A stretch of DNA of 64,000 nucleotides from Agelas oroides. Lineage: Eukaryota; Porifera; Demospongiae; Agelasida; Agelasidae. The stretch covers positions 9,080,636 through 9,144,635 of the forward strand of contig OX422183.1 of the NCBI GenBank assembly GCA_949130485.1, given 5' to 3'. A program made the translations under genes and the position numbers. Of this stretch, positions 10,201-20,000 are shown one piece after another; the first letter of the stretch is position 1; each line of letters starts with the position of its first letter. The notes under the pieces are model-generated. The model did no database searches and was not told the origin of the DNA. It worked only from the letters and a program-made list of their open reading frames with translations.

Positions 10201-11800
10201 GCAACATTTCGGCTAGCATGCAAAGCTATGGACGGTGCTCAAGAGTCCCAATTATAATCGTTACAACTGCCCTTGCAGTTACCTCAAGTTAGAGTCAGCG
10301 TCAGCAATAACTTACCTTGCTTGAATAGATCCTGTAGAAGGTGCAGAACCCGCTGTCCCGCCCACATATACATGCACTCCCCATGATTTAGCCATGATTC
10401 AGCCACACTTTGCCATGCTGTATTTTAGAGATATAAGACTAAAATTGTACATACAGAACAATGGTTTAACACTGATTTTGCAAGTTCAGCTGTGCTCTTT
10501 CTTGGACAGAAGAGCTCTTCAAGGATTGTCTCTTGGATCTGCACACAGCACAGTTCATGGTCGCCTTAGTCGGCATCTAAGGAGAGCATCAATTTTTGGC
10601 CCTGTGAAAGTGTACGGAGGGGAAGAGAGTCTACTCTCTGGTTACTCTCTCCAAGAAAAAGCTGCGCATACCCACATGAAGTACAACAGCATCCCAGCGG
10701 CTGCAACTTATTAAATCATACAAATTCAGCTGTATATCTGGCTTATTCATGCCTTTCCACCCGCCCCATTGCACAAAACAGAAATATTAAACACAATATA
10801 GACAAAAAAGGTGGCTTACAAACAGTTTCAAGACAGAGGTCTTGGCCGTTTTCCAGAAATAGTACAATGGGAGACATCATCAGCTGAACCGTCGGTGGCT
10901 TTCCAGTCAATTAATGCCACTCACTGTACGGCAATACAGCCATCGGACTCGCTTATGAATAGACCAACTCTTTGGGTAGCAAATATTAGCGCATGGAGAC
11001 CATCAGTCTAACTGATGGATCTTCTCAACACACGTTTGGAATTCCCCATACATTCTCTATGGCCAGCTGCCAAACTTTTACCCCAGCCCTTGTACGTGAC
11101 GTCATCATGCAAGTCGGCCATTGTTTTTTCGCCTTCAAATGTGGCTAGTTACTGGGAACTAAATGTCTGAAATACATGAATCAAGAACGATTTTATCTCA
11201 AGAAGCACACAATACATAAGGACGAGACTTGCACTGTTATGTTGGTAAAGACCTGTATATTGCTATACTACTAGTATTGTTGGCCTAATGTGTATCTGGG
11301 GGTGCCCACAGTTTTATCAGTAAGCTAGGCAGAAGTTTACCTACATGAGTAAACAGAAAATTCAGAGAGCAAACACAGGACCATTTTGTGGTTAGCACCA
11401 CTTTCCCACATCCATTTTGTTGGTAAATGAAACTTTTTTTGGTGGACCATAGCACTAACCAGTATATATTATTTATATTTCATGAATCTCTTATCTTGGG
11501 GTGTAATACAATGCCATCTTCTCAACAAACTGCTCAATAAAATAAATCCATGGAGAATAATGATTTGGTAGTGGAGTACCAGTTGACCAAATTAAAGTTC
11601 CGAGTATCATGTACAAGACGTCCTTTCAAGGCATCCATTATCTTACTATGTTCATTGTTGTTATGTCTGTAGATGGTCTGAAGAAGAGAGAAATTGAGAT
11701 GAAACCCAATCAGGCGTATGAGACTGTCACCAGACCTCAACCTGCAACACAAGTTCACGTTGAGCCAGTTTATGAGGATGTTGTCCAAGTTTACCACTGA
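4183..11800 (+). CDS. Gene A: single-pass Ig/FN3 receptor with tyrosine tail (8 exons, 430 aa)
   Basis: Eight exons join in frame: 4183-4234, 6995-7276, 7396-7701, 7770-7843, 7939-8164, 8244-8375, 8655-8747, 11673-11800. The predicted protein has 430 residues: signal peptide 1-17; Ig-like domain about 18-111 (FIC, PTWFVNG, FNIYC); FN3 domain 112-213 (EWKPP, ITQYTVYITDNYT, YQVSAWNAGGEGELSEPV); a second FN3-like domain 214-313 split over two exons; Thr/Ser-rich stalk 314-357; membrane segment 358-388 followed by CCRKVHRK; cytoplasmic tail 389-430 with YETV, YEDV and a near-terminal VYH. Many N-glycosylation sequons lie outside the membrane. All internal introns are phase 1 except the one splitting FN3-2 (phase 0). 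By architecture it is a cell-surface receptor or adhesion protein signalling through SH2-type tail contacts. Ligand and function are not known from sequence. Linking exon 1 across a 2.76-kb intron rests on the matching layout of gene D. Confidence 0.85.
4789..4826. mobile_element. 38-bp foldback micro-element with 9-bp target duplication
   Basis: TAGCCTCGTACCCAGGC and its reverse complement meet almost head to head. It is flanked by CTGTGAGAT at 4780-4788 and again at 4827-4835. It lies in intron 1 of gene A. Confidence 0.85.
6065..6200. repeat. Dispersed repeat shared, inverted, with 62990-63115
   Basis: About 130 bp in intron 1 of gene A matches the reverse complement of intron 1 of gene D around 62990-63115 (shared GGCTACAxATGCATGGA and CTGAAGCG blocks). 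A mobile element in opposite orientations in two paralogous introns is likely. Confidence 0.6.
6872..6971. mobile_element. TAG-foldback element in gene A intron 1
   Basis: TAGCCTCATTCCCAGGC on the left and its complement on the right, with long matching arms. Flanks ATCTATGCT and ACCTTTGCT match 7 of 9, an eroded 9-bp duplication. Ends 24 bp before exon 2. Confidence 0.75.
6995..7276 (+). CDS. Gene A exon 2: Ig-like domain
   Basis: Phase 1-1 exon of 282 bp between TATGCAG and GTTAGT. It has the B-strand Cys (FIC), C-strand Trp (PTWFVNG) and F-strand Cys (FNIYC). An additional Cys pair (GNCY and HNCD) may form a second disulfide; it is also present in gene B. Confidence 0.9.
7396..7701 (+). 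CDS. Gene A exon 3: FN3 domain
   Basis: Phase 1-1 exon of 306 bp between CCCACAG and GTAAGC. Contains the B-strand Trp (EWKPP), YTVYITDNYT and the characteristic end VSAWNAGGEGELSEPV. Same length as the gene B exon. Sequons NSS, NSS, NDT, NYT and NVT are present. Confidence 0.92.
7770..7843 (+). CDS. Gene A exon 4: first part of FN3-like domain 2
   Basis: 74 bp, phase 1 in and phase 0 out, ending HVHLH before GTAAGT. Short for an exon, but the same piece (IPxKIAAG...) is found in genes B and C with matching junctions. Confidence 0.82.
7939..8164 (+). CDS. Gene A exon 5: second part of FN3-like domain 2
   Basis: 226 bp, phase 0 in and phase 1 out, between TTTGGCAG and GTAGGT. Ends NISAGNSAGTSLPTEIEVG, resembling an FN3 F-G region. 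Cys residues in EPCQ and DMCN are shared with genes B and C. There is no FN3 B-strand Trp, so the domain call is by position and length. Confidence 0.87.
8244..8375 (+). CDS. Gene A exon 6: Thr/Ser-rich stalk
   Basis: 132 bp, phase 1-1, between GCATGCAG and GTATTAG. Encodes a stalk with LDTTSTTGFG, repeated SVVTDAVV and DNITTT, likely O-glycosylated. Its length varies between paralogs (132, 108 and 162 bp). Confidence 0.82.
8451..8510. repeat. Partial TAGTCTCG-type element end in gene A intron 6
   Basis: TAGTCTCGTGCCTAGACC and GGAGAGGGTCTGGTGAC match the ends of the TAGTCTCG hairpins elsewhere. A similar block lies at the same intron position in gene C (about 53400-53455), so the insertion predates that duplication. 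Confidence 0.55.
8655..8747 (+). CDS. Gene A exon 7: transmembrane segment
   Basis: 93 bp, phase 1-1, between TTTTTAG and GTACAC. Encodes about 22 hydrophobic residues (GIIIAFIAVIGVALIM then AATFGII) followed by CCRKVHRK, a basic stop-transfer. Confidence 0.88.
8928..9402. repeat. Local tandem duplication in gene A intron 7
   Basis: 8928-9180 and 9181-9402 are two diverged copies of one block (both begin TGCTTTCTTTATTCTGGC). Gene C has a single copy (about 53865-54105), so this happened in the A lineage or one copy was lost in C. Confidence 0.8.
9993..11118. mobile_element. Non-autonomous DNA transposon, about 1.1 kb, in gene A intron 7
   Basis: Inverted ends run from AGCCAACTTGCATGATG on the left to the complement of GGCCGACTTGCATGATG on the right. 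The similarity continues through GACGTCAC, GGGCTGGGGT and CCATAGAGAATGTATGGG. The same intron of gene C lacks it and reads straight through (GATGCAATTGTTTTG, about 55046-55060). I see no transposase. The target duplication may be only AT. Confidence 0.85.
11673..11800 (+). CDS. Gene A exon 8: cytoplasmic tail with YETV and YEDV
   Basis: 128 bp after CTGTAG, ending in TGA at 11798-11800. The tail contains NQAYETV and EPVYEDVVQVYH. Both YxxV sites are ITIM-like in spacing but lack the usual hydrophobic residue at -2, so I call them candidate SH2-binding sites only. The exon is also intact in gene C. Confidence 0.85.
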
Positions 11801-12138
11801 GGTCAACTGTTTTTGAATCCAAATATGTAATATCATATGTAAATAACATTACAGGTGTATAGAAATATTGATTTTCCCACTACTTTGAATATCTTTGTGC
11901 TATGGCTTGGTGGATTGTGCATTGTGTAGAAGTGTTGTGACACCCCCATCAGAATGGAGCTGTGAGCCCGTGAAATCAACTGTGTTGTGTTTGTTTCTTT
12001 TCTTTTGTGTGTACGTGGATAGCTTTGTGTGACCTATCTCCTGAACTTAAAGTTTACAGTGATGTGCTTCACATTCATAACTGATTATGGGCTGTGAACC
12101 TGTGAAATTAAGTGTGTTTCATAATTTTGGTGCACATG

Positions 12139-12144
12139 AATAAA
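12139..12144 (+). terminator. Candidate polyadenylation signal for gene A
   Basis: AATAAA within GTGCACATGAATAAATTTG, 339 bp after the stop. The same block with AATAAA is conserved at 56301-56306 behind gene C. No transcript data. Confidence 0.4.
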
Positions 12145-12331
12145 TTTGAGTTGCAATATATATCTCCTGAGCCCTTCAACTTATGGGTGTTGGACTTTTA
12201 CTAATGGACACAAAAGTTCGTAATGAGGTGTTGAAATACTATGACATCCATATTAGATATTGGCCTGTGAGCCTGCATGTGAACCTGTGAAATCAATCCA
12301 ATTTTATGGATATTGGTGCATATGTAGCTAT

Positions 12332-12365
12332 TAGCCTCGTTCCCAGGCTCCTGGGAACGAGGCTA
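12332..12365. mobile_element. 34-bp foldback micro-element with 10-bp duplication
   Basis: A near-perfect palindrome consisting of little more than two copies of TAGCCTCGTTCCCAGG. It is flanked on both sides by ATGTAGCTAT (12322-12331 and 12366-12375). It lies in the 3' flank of gene A. Confidence 0.85.
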
Positions 12366-12664
12366 ATGTAGCTATGTGCAGCTGTATCTCCTGGGTCCCA
12401 TGATACAACTGATTGACATATAGACTGCACCATTGGACACAGCGAAGACTAAGTCACTACAGGTTGTACAGTAGTTTGAGCATAATTCAATGAATCCTTA
12501 GACATGGCAGAGATTGAGCCATCATCCTCACATTATTAGATACTGCATACATCCGTTGAATTGTGACTTACACTATATAGTCTAGTCCTGGGGACAAAAA
12601 CCGGGTATAATATTATTATTATGCCACTTGTAGTAATAACCTATACCTAGCTCACTGCAAAACC

Positions 12665-13320
12665 AAATTGGCTGTTTTAACCACAGAGTGGTTACTGTAG
12701 TTGCAGACTAGCTAGAGAGATGGCAGTTATGCCGGACAGGTTTATTAGAGACTAAATGCATAAAGCAACCTGAAAGGCAGCTGCCCAGTTCATCTTACCC
12801 TCACGATATCAGTGAGGTAATCACCTGCTTGCATTAATGAGCATGGAAGTTCCTTACTGCAACTTGAAATCCCACAGATGTTCTGAGGGTTGTCAGTGTA
12901 TAGTGGTTGTAAGATGAATTGGGCAGCTGCCTCTCAGATTGCCTTATGCAACTAGTCTTCCATACCAAAGTAAACCTCTCATAACCACTGTCTCTCCAGC
13001 TTGTATGCAACCAATGTGCCCACCCTGTGGTTAAAACAGCCAACTTGTTTCTCAGTGAGCAGACTAGCTAGAGAGATGGCGGTTATAAGAGGTTTATTAG
13101 ACATAAAGCAACCTGAAAGGCAGCTGCCTAGTTCATCTTACCCTCAGAGCGTCTGTGAGGTAATCACCTGCTTGCATGCATTAATGAGCATGGAAGTTCC
13201 ATACTGCAACTTGAAAGTGCATTTGTAGTGACTCCCACAGATGTTCTGAGGGTTGTACCACCATGCAGATGCATGTAGCTAGTACCAAAGTAGCTACCTG
13301 AGTAAAGCTATATACCGTAG
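12665..13320. repeat. Local tandem duplication in the gene A 3' flank
   Basis: 12700-12890 and 13060-13255 are diverged copies (shared GACTAGCTAGAGAGATGGC, AGCAACCTGAAAGGCAGCTG and ATGAGCATGGAAGTTCC). The last part (CCCACAGATGTTCTGAGGG onward) recurs a third time at 13825-13910. Confidence 0.8.
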
Positions 13321-13400
13321 ACCGGGAAATTTTCGCCGTAAAATATTTTCGTCGGTGCGCGGGGAGCGACGAAAATTAAACGCGCGAAAATAAAATGTAT
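13315..13400. mobile_element. Truncated CCGTAGACCGGG MITE
   Basis: Matches the left part of the full element at 13909-14115 but stops before the right end. It sits at the end of the duplicated block, so it was probably copied with it. Confidence 0.7.
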
Positions 13401-13908
13401 TAGTACAACTGGGACCAGGAGTAGTGGCCGTAACAAAAAAGAAGTGGCTGTCTTTAACATGCAGTGACTACTATAGACAGGTTTAGTTTGAGTACAGCAC
13501 AGTTAGCTTGCAGTACGTGCCATGCAATATTAAATGCACACTGTCACTGCTCACTTTGGCCTGGGCTTGCTATGGAACGATGCACACAAATGATCAAAAA
13601 GTAATACGTGTGGAATAGTAAACCTTTTACAAGCCTTTGCTGCCCAATAGAGCACAAATTTAGGGCTTAAGAACAGACTGTACCTTCAAATGGTCATCTC
13701 AGTTGATCCAACATGCCTCTTATGGAGGGCTAGCTCTGAGCTGTACAATCCATTAAATGACATTTCTCCCCCCACAGCTGCCACGAATATATACCTTCAT
13801 CCTGACTACTTTAGCTTTGTAGTGACTCCCACAGATGTTCTGAGGGTTGTACCACCATACAGATGCATGTGGCTAGTACCAAAGTAGCTACCTGAGTAAA
13901 GCTATATA

Positions 13909-14115
13909 CCGTAGATCGGGAAATTTTCGCCGTAAAATATTTTCGTCGGTGCGCAGGAGCGACGAAAATTAAAACGCGCGAAAATAAAATATACGTATAT
14001 ATACGCGCGCTACATTGCGGAACCGGCGGGTGACGAAATATTTTTAACGCGAAATTTTGACATTTTTGCGCGAAAACGCGAATTATTTTTACCGTGAAAA
14101 TTTCCTGATCTACGG
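13909..14115. mobile_element. 207-bp MITE with CCGTAGATCGGG ends and TA duplication
   Basis: The left end CCGTAGATCGGGAAATTTTC and the right end are inverted copies, flanked by TA at 13907-13908 and 14116-14117. The gene C flank has the empty site GCTACATAGCTAAGATCC (about 56890-56907). Inside it is rich in GCGAAA and ACGCGC. A sibling lies at 35343-35729. Confidence 0.88.
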
Positions 14116-14580
14116 TAGCTAAGAAAGAATAATCCTGTGCATGGACAAGATGGCTATTGCATTTTTGTGCTACACAATGGAGAAATGGTTACTATGATGC
14201 TCAATATTGGATTCATTACAGGCTTCTATCCTAGGTTGGTGTAAAACCTGTACTCTGGACTAATGGACTGGACTAGGGACTGATTTTTGGACTGAGTTTC
14301 TGACTGATACTGAGCTTTAACTGAAAACCATCTCCCAGAACAGCAGAAGCAGTTTGTATGCTAGCCCATGGGTAAAGTATTTCAGACATAGCAAGGGCTT
14401 TGGTGGCTTGAAGTAGTAGCTAGGAAAAATGAATAACTGCATGGTCTGCATCTACCTCTTAGCTAAGTATTAATTAAAGTCATTTAACAGCAGGCTGTGG
14501 TTTCTTACTCTAAAGCCATACCTCATAAGGTTCTGCTGCTGTTTATACATATTGACAAAAGCGCATGTGTAAATGTGGCT

Positions 14581-15548
14581 ATCTCTTGGCAGGAGAACAG
14601 AGTAGTGCAAATCTCTAATTGTGAATGATTGTGGATACTGTACAGTGCCTAAATATGGGGGTATCACTGGCCAAATGGGCAGTAATAAATTGTAATTGGG
14701 CAGTGATAAAGATAGGTTTGGCATTTGACTCAGTGCATTACTGCACTTCAGCACTGCAAATTGCACCAATGATTAGTATGACTGTGTGATGTCATTTCCT
14801 GTGTTGCACATCACTCTGACATGCTGTGGCACGTGGTATAACTCTAGATACTATTTTCTTCCCACTTGAGTGAACTGGACAGTGGTGAATTTCTCAAATT
14901 GTAGGGTGTTTATAGCCCATGCAAGTACTTTAGATTCATATGTCTCTGAAAATTTATTTTTGCTTGGTATCCCAGTGCCTAAAATCTGCACATCATTGCC
15001 AGGGGCGAAGATATAGGGGGGGCAGGGGGGGGGGGGGGGGGGGGGGGCTTAGGCCCTCCCACTTTTCAGATTGGGGGGGCTCAGCCCCCCCAATTTTTCT
15101 ACTAGTTGTACAGAGAAATACAATATCATCTCGTTTCCACACTCCCACAGCTTAACATTTAGAACATGAGCCTCCCCCACTTCTTGGTAGCTGTCTCTGC
15201 CTCTGATTGCTATATCCACAGTACAAGTGCCATGTTCATACGTTGAAGGGTTCAGTCAGGAGATATGTATGGCTGTACAAAGTTATCCATGAACACGAAA
15301 GAGAGTCTATTTCATAGGCTAACACTACCAAATCTGGTGTCATATACTTTTAACACATCATTATGAGCTTTATCTCTGCTGCATCCAATAGTACAGGTCC
15401 CACATCATAAGTTGAAGGGTCTGGAGTGTGGGGAAGTGACACAGGTTACCTACATGCACCAAAATCATGAAAATAATATTTACAGGAGATAGGACCACAC
15501 AATACCCTACACCAAAAAAAAAAGTTTGATTTCATGCATGCTGGGATG

Positions 15549-15581
<33 letters not shown>

Positions 15582-16050
15582 TTTGCCCCCCTTGAAAGAA
15601 CTTGAGTGCTTTATCAGTACTTAGTAAATGTTAACCAGTTTCATTCATAGGTAATTTTATTTGAGAAATTGATCTCAGATATTCAAAACTTTCCTGGGGG
15701 CAAGTCGCAATATCCCCTATACACTTTAGCAAAGCACAACAACACAGGACCAGGTTGCCCTACCCTTATTCTCAGGCCTCACAATTAACACACTCTGACA
15801 ATTCCACATAACATTATACTTGTACTTTGTAGGTCATGCATGTACTTGTGGTCCAACAAATATGAATAAGGGAGTAGCTAAACTAAATGTGGGAATGCCA
15901 AGTTGGGCAGTAAAATGGTTTGTCCTAAAAGTGGCCTCTGAGCCTTGTTCCCAGGTCTCGGACCCTCACATGAGGAGGAATAGGGTCAAAACAGCCTTGT
16001 TTCCAGGTCTTCCTTATAGACTCTCACACGGGTAGGAAAAGGGTCTGAGT
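14581..16050. other. Intergenic sequence between genes A and B
   Basis: No gene seen. Poly-G tracts at 15016-15048 and 15548-15580 accompany CAGGGGCG-type repeat ends. About 15230-15500 resembles, inverted, the 3' flank of gene A (12040-12300), as expected if gene B was duplicated with its 3' flank. Confidence 0.5.
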
Positions 16051-16053
16051 AGC

Positions 16054-16412
16054 TTCATTCCCAGGATGCCCAGGGTGCTTATAGCTTCATTCCCAGGGTG
16101 TTTATAGCCTCATTCCCAGGGTGTTTATAGCCTCATTCCCAGGGTGTTTATAGCCTCATTCCCAGGGTGCTTATAGCCTCATTCCCAGGGTGTTTATAGC
16201 CTCATTCCCAGGATCCCCAGGGTGCTTATAGCTTCATTCCCAGGGTGTTTATAGCTTCATTCCCAGGGTGTTTATAGCCTTCCCCAGGGTGCTTATAGCC
16301 TCATTCCCAGCGTGTTTATAGCTTCATTCCCAGGGTGTTTATAGCCTCATTCCCAGGATCCCCAGGGTGCTTATAGCCTCATTCCCAGGGTGCTTATAGC
16401 TTCATTCCCAGG
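16054..16412. repeat. Minisatellite of 23-bp units made from a foldback element end
   Basis: About 15 units, each TAGCCTCATTCCCAG followed by about 8 bp (GGTGTTTA or GGTGCTTA). The first 15 bases are the terminal sequence of the TAG-foldback family. Some units have CCCAGGATCC instead. Confidence 0.9.
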
Positions 16413-16891
16413 TCTTCCCTGTCTCCAGTTTTTGATTGCTTATAGCCTTGTTCCCAAGCTTTTGCCACCATCCAGTTTTTGATAACTTACAGTATGCAGG
16501 GAAAGGTTTTAATTTGCACAGCTACTGGAACTGGGAAGGCCTGGGAATGAGGCTAGATTGCAAGCCATCAAAAACTGGACATGAAGAAACCTTGAGAATG
16601 AGGCTAGGGTCTGCATGAACGCATAAACACTTGCATGGACTCCATCCATTTTGGCAGGATACATTTCTGCCCACTAGTTGCCAGTGCCTACTGTTAGTAT
16701 AATAACATGGACTTCTGACCCTGACCATGATTTTGGGTAATATGACTCATACTGTGGTTGTTATAGCAAAATTACAAGATGGGAGACACGAAAAGATGCA
16801 TACACATTCGCAATACTGTCATAAATTCTTGCTGTCATAAATATATGAGTAGATGCAATGCTTGTCGTCAATGGTGCTCTATCTGAGAATA

Positions 16892-17090
16892 TTATACCAG
16901 GCTGGCAGCTGAGTCACTTCCTGTTGAACTTCCAGTAATTGTGGTCTGAGTTCTGGTGCTTTCAGAGCTGGCTTGGGTAGATTCATAGTCAGCTTGTGAT
17001 GCCTCAGCAGTTGTTGGTAGCCTTTGTCCTCCAGTTGTTGGTAGCCTTTGTCCTCCAGTTGTTGGTAGCCTTTGTTCTCTATTTGAGTGG
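16892..17090 (-). CDS. Gene B exon 9: tail, open in two frames
   Basis: After TTTCACAG. With exon 8 it reads SHSNREQ, three QRLPTT repeats, ADYESTQ and ends SDSAASLV, stop at 16894-16892. Without exon 8 it reads TQIE, three repeats of N/D-KGYQQL, then a basic and hydrophobic segment to a stop at 16881-16879. A 24-bp triplication underlies both. Confidence 0.68.
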
Positions 17091-20000
17091 CTGTGAAATT
17101 AAAATTACAAAGTCAGTTAATTTTTTTTCTAAACCAAAGTAATGAAACTTGCCATTACTTGTATACCTGTTTGGATTTTGGTCCATTTCTGGGCTCTTCC
17201 CTGAAACAACGAGCAGTAGTTGAATTGTAGGGTAAATAATTAACTAATTAGAAATAATTATAGTAAATACTAGGTCATTGCCAGAAATTTGAATAGCGCG
17301 GCAGTCACGACATCATTTGCATAGCATACAGAGTTATAAGTAAAACGCGGAAATTTACGTTGTACCGTATGTGCAATTATCCGTAATTGTATATGCTAGC
17401 GTACATTTTTGTACCTATTTTGTACCGATTTGGCAAATTCTGTGAACAAAATCTGCAAAAACTTTATGGCCAGTCGGGCAGAGGACATCAAAAAGAAGTA
17501 GATTATATTGTTAACCAATCAAAAATGAACTGCAAAGGTGTATACTTTTATTTCAGAAAATTTTGAAATGCCCATTTTTTCACACTTCAATGTGTGAAAA
17601 TATGGTAGAAATACTATCACGAAAGGCAAATTCTGTGACCTTTAGGAGCCAGCACTGTAGATATCTGTGGCTAGTAGAGAGATAGCAGAAGGTGAATATA
17701 TCGTTAACAACACATTTACGGACAAGGTAAGCTCGTTACTTAAGTCAGAGTTTGAGCCGCCATAGGCTCCCGTAGTAAAACAAGAAGTACGTGTAATGGA
17801 AATGTAACGGACGTTTCCAAAGAGTGCGAAGTCCGTGTCGTTGTATTTCTGGCAATGTAATAATTATATTATAAATCTACACAGATATAAAATCAGCTAT
17901 ACCTTTACTTTTCCTCTTGTGCTTCCAAACAACCCAGACAATAACGGCTACAACTGCTAACAGTATCACAGCAGCTGTAATAGCAGCTCCAACAGATACA
18001 CCAACTGAAACCAATTATTAATATTGGTTATACACAGTTGATTACTAGCTATATGCTTTTGATTGAATAAGGATACACCACCCCTTATGACAGAACTATT
18101 TTATCCACTAGCTCTGGGAACAGAAAATTTTCACCATGGGGCAGATACAAAGAAAATATTAAGAATTTGCTGCAGTTTGAACTAGAGCACCAGAGGCATA
18201 AGTAGTACATAAGCTAGTTGCCTTGGTTTAAAAAAAAAAAGGGAATGGCCGTGTCCATATATATGCTTGAGCCTATGGTCGTGCACTACATTATCCATTT
18301 TCATTGCCAGTCTATTTCCTAATTCTTAATTATATTTCCTTCACCCTTGAAAAATCCTGCAACACTACGAAACCTGGGTGGCATGCTTTTTCCGTGCCTT
18401 AGGCAATCTTGAGCAGATTATGTCCATTTAACATGACATGTTTGTTTTTTTTAGCTCATGGATAAGAGCAAAAGTAAAATGTAAAGTACTCCACCATCCT
18501 GATTGTCAAGTCCTCAAAAATTGCTTAACAAAACACTGGGTGCAAATTTTCAAGCAGTATTGCCAAGATGCATAATGAGAGTGCTACTAGATCAATGGAT
18601 TTAAAAAAATATATAAATATTACTTCATGGCGAGAAACAAAAACTAAATCCTGCCTACACCACTGATAGCATTATATCATGAAAACACAGCAAATTTCCC
18701 TTTAGGACAAAGTGACAATTGTGTGTCCTTTTTGAATGGATATCCCACTGTTGTTGTATTATACATACCAAGTCCTTGTTCAACTTCAGTGACAATCGAT
18801 GGGGTTTCAACCGATCGAGTTGCATCAGCTCCAGAGCTGGTAGTAGAAATGCTGTCCGAGTGGTTAGTGGGACATTCTGCATGCAGAGGGGGAAAAAAAG
18901 GCATCTACTTTGGTTGTGTTTCAATTAACATGTATTGTGACCTACCAACTTTGATTTCAGTGGGCAAGGATGTTCCTGCACTGTTCCCTGCAGTAATACT
19001 AACAAGAAGATTGCACATGTCCACATTGTGGGGCAGTTTAATTCTAATGGCAACTTGGGATCCTGACTGATGATCATGCTGTATAGTTGTTGTGTTGACT
19101 GCTACCCTACCAGAGGTCGTCACAGTAATAACAAAATAGCTTGGTATTCTCGTTTTGCACAGCTCAGTCACCTGTAGGCAGCAAACAGGATACAGGAAGT
19201 GCCATTGGTGCATGAATTAATTGTGGTCAAGCAATGTAAACTCACATAAAAGTCAATATGCAGCTCATGAGATGCTGCAATCCTTATGTCAGCTGCTAGC
19301 TTGCGAGGAACTACAAAAGTTCAAAAAACAGCCAGTACATATTACTAAGATAAGCTATCTTTAATGAAGAAAGGCATCTTACTGTGTAGCTGCACTGGAT
19401 CACTCCATTCACCCTCACCACCAGCATTCCAAGCTGAGACTTGGAGCATGGGACACAGACCATCATCGTGAATGTTGAAAGTGTATTGTGTCTCTGTTAC
19501 ATTCTCTTTGACAACATCTCCAGTATAATTGTCAGTAATGTACACAGTGTACTGGGTGATGTGAGGGTCCACACTAACGTTGCCATTTCTCATTGAAGAG
19601 TAAGGTGGAGTCCATTCTACGACTGATCCAATGGTTGAAGTGTTCACTGGTTCATTGATGTGAAGGTTTTCAGGTGGAGGAAGATGACCTGTGAGAGACC
19701 AGATTGTAGAGTTAGCTAGTGACTTGATGAAGAAGCAGATTCATGCCAATAACAGCAGGGAGATTTTTTTTAACAAACCTTGAAATGCAAGTGAAATGTT
19801 GTGCAGGTTCCGGAATTCTAACTCGCTGACTTGAATTACGCAGTAGATATTAAAGCTGTCACAAGTGAGGTTACCGTTGATTGTTAGCGTAGCAGTGATT
19901 AACTCCTCGGCTCTTGAGAAATTCAATCTGTAACATTGTTCGGCTTCGGCTGCAAAATTTTCATTTAAAAACCAAGTAGGTAGGCCTGGCCCTGGTCCAG

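Noticed and set aside
10394-10714. Transposase inside the gene A intron 7 element
   Set aside because: The 106-residue frame shows no DDE/D motif pattern or known domain; the element looks non-autonomous.
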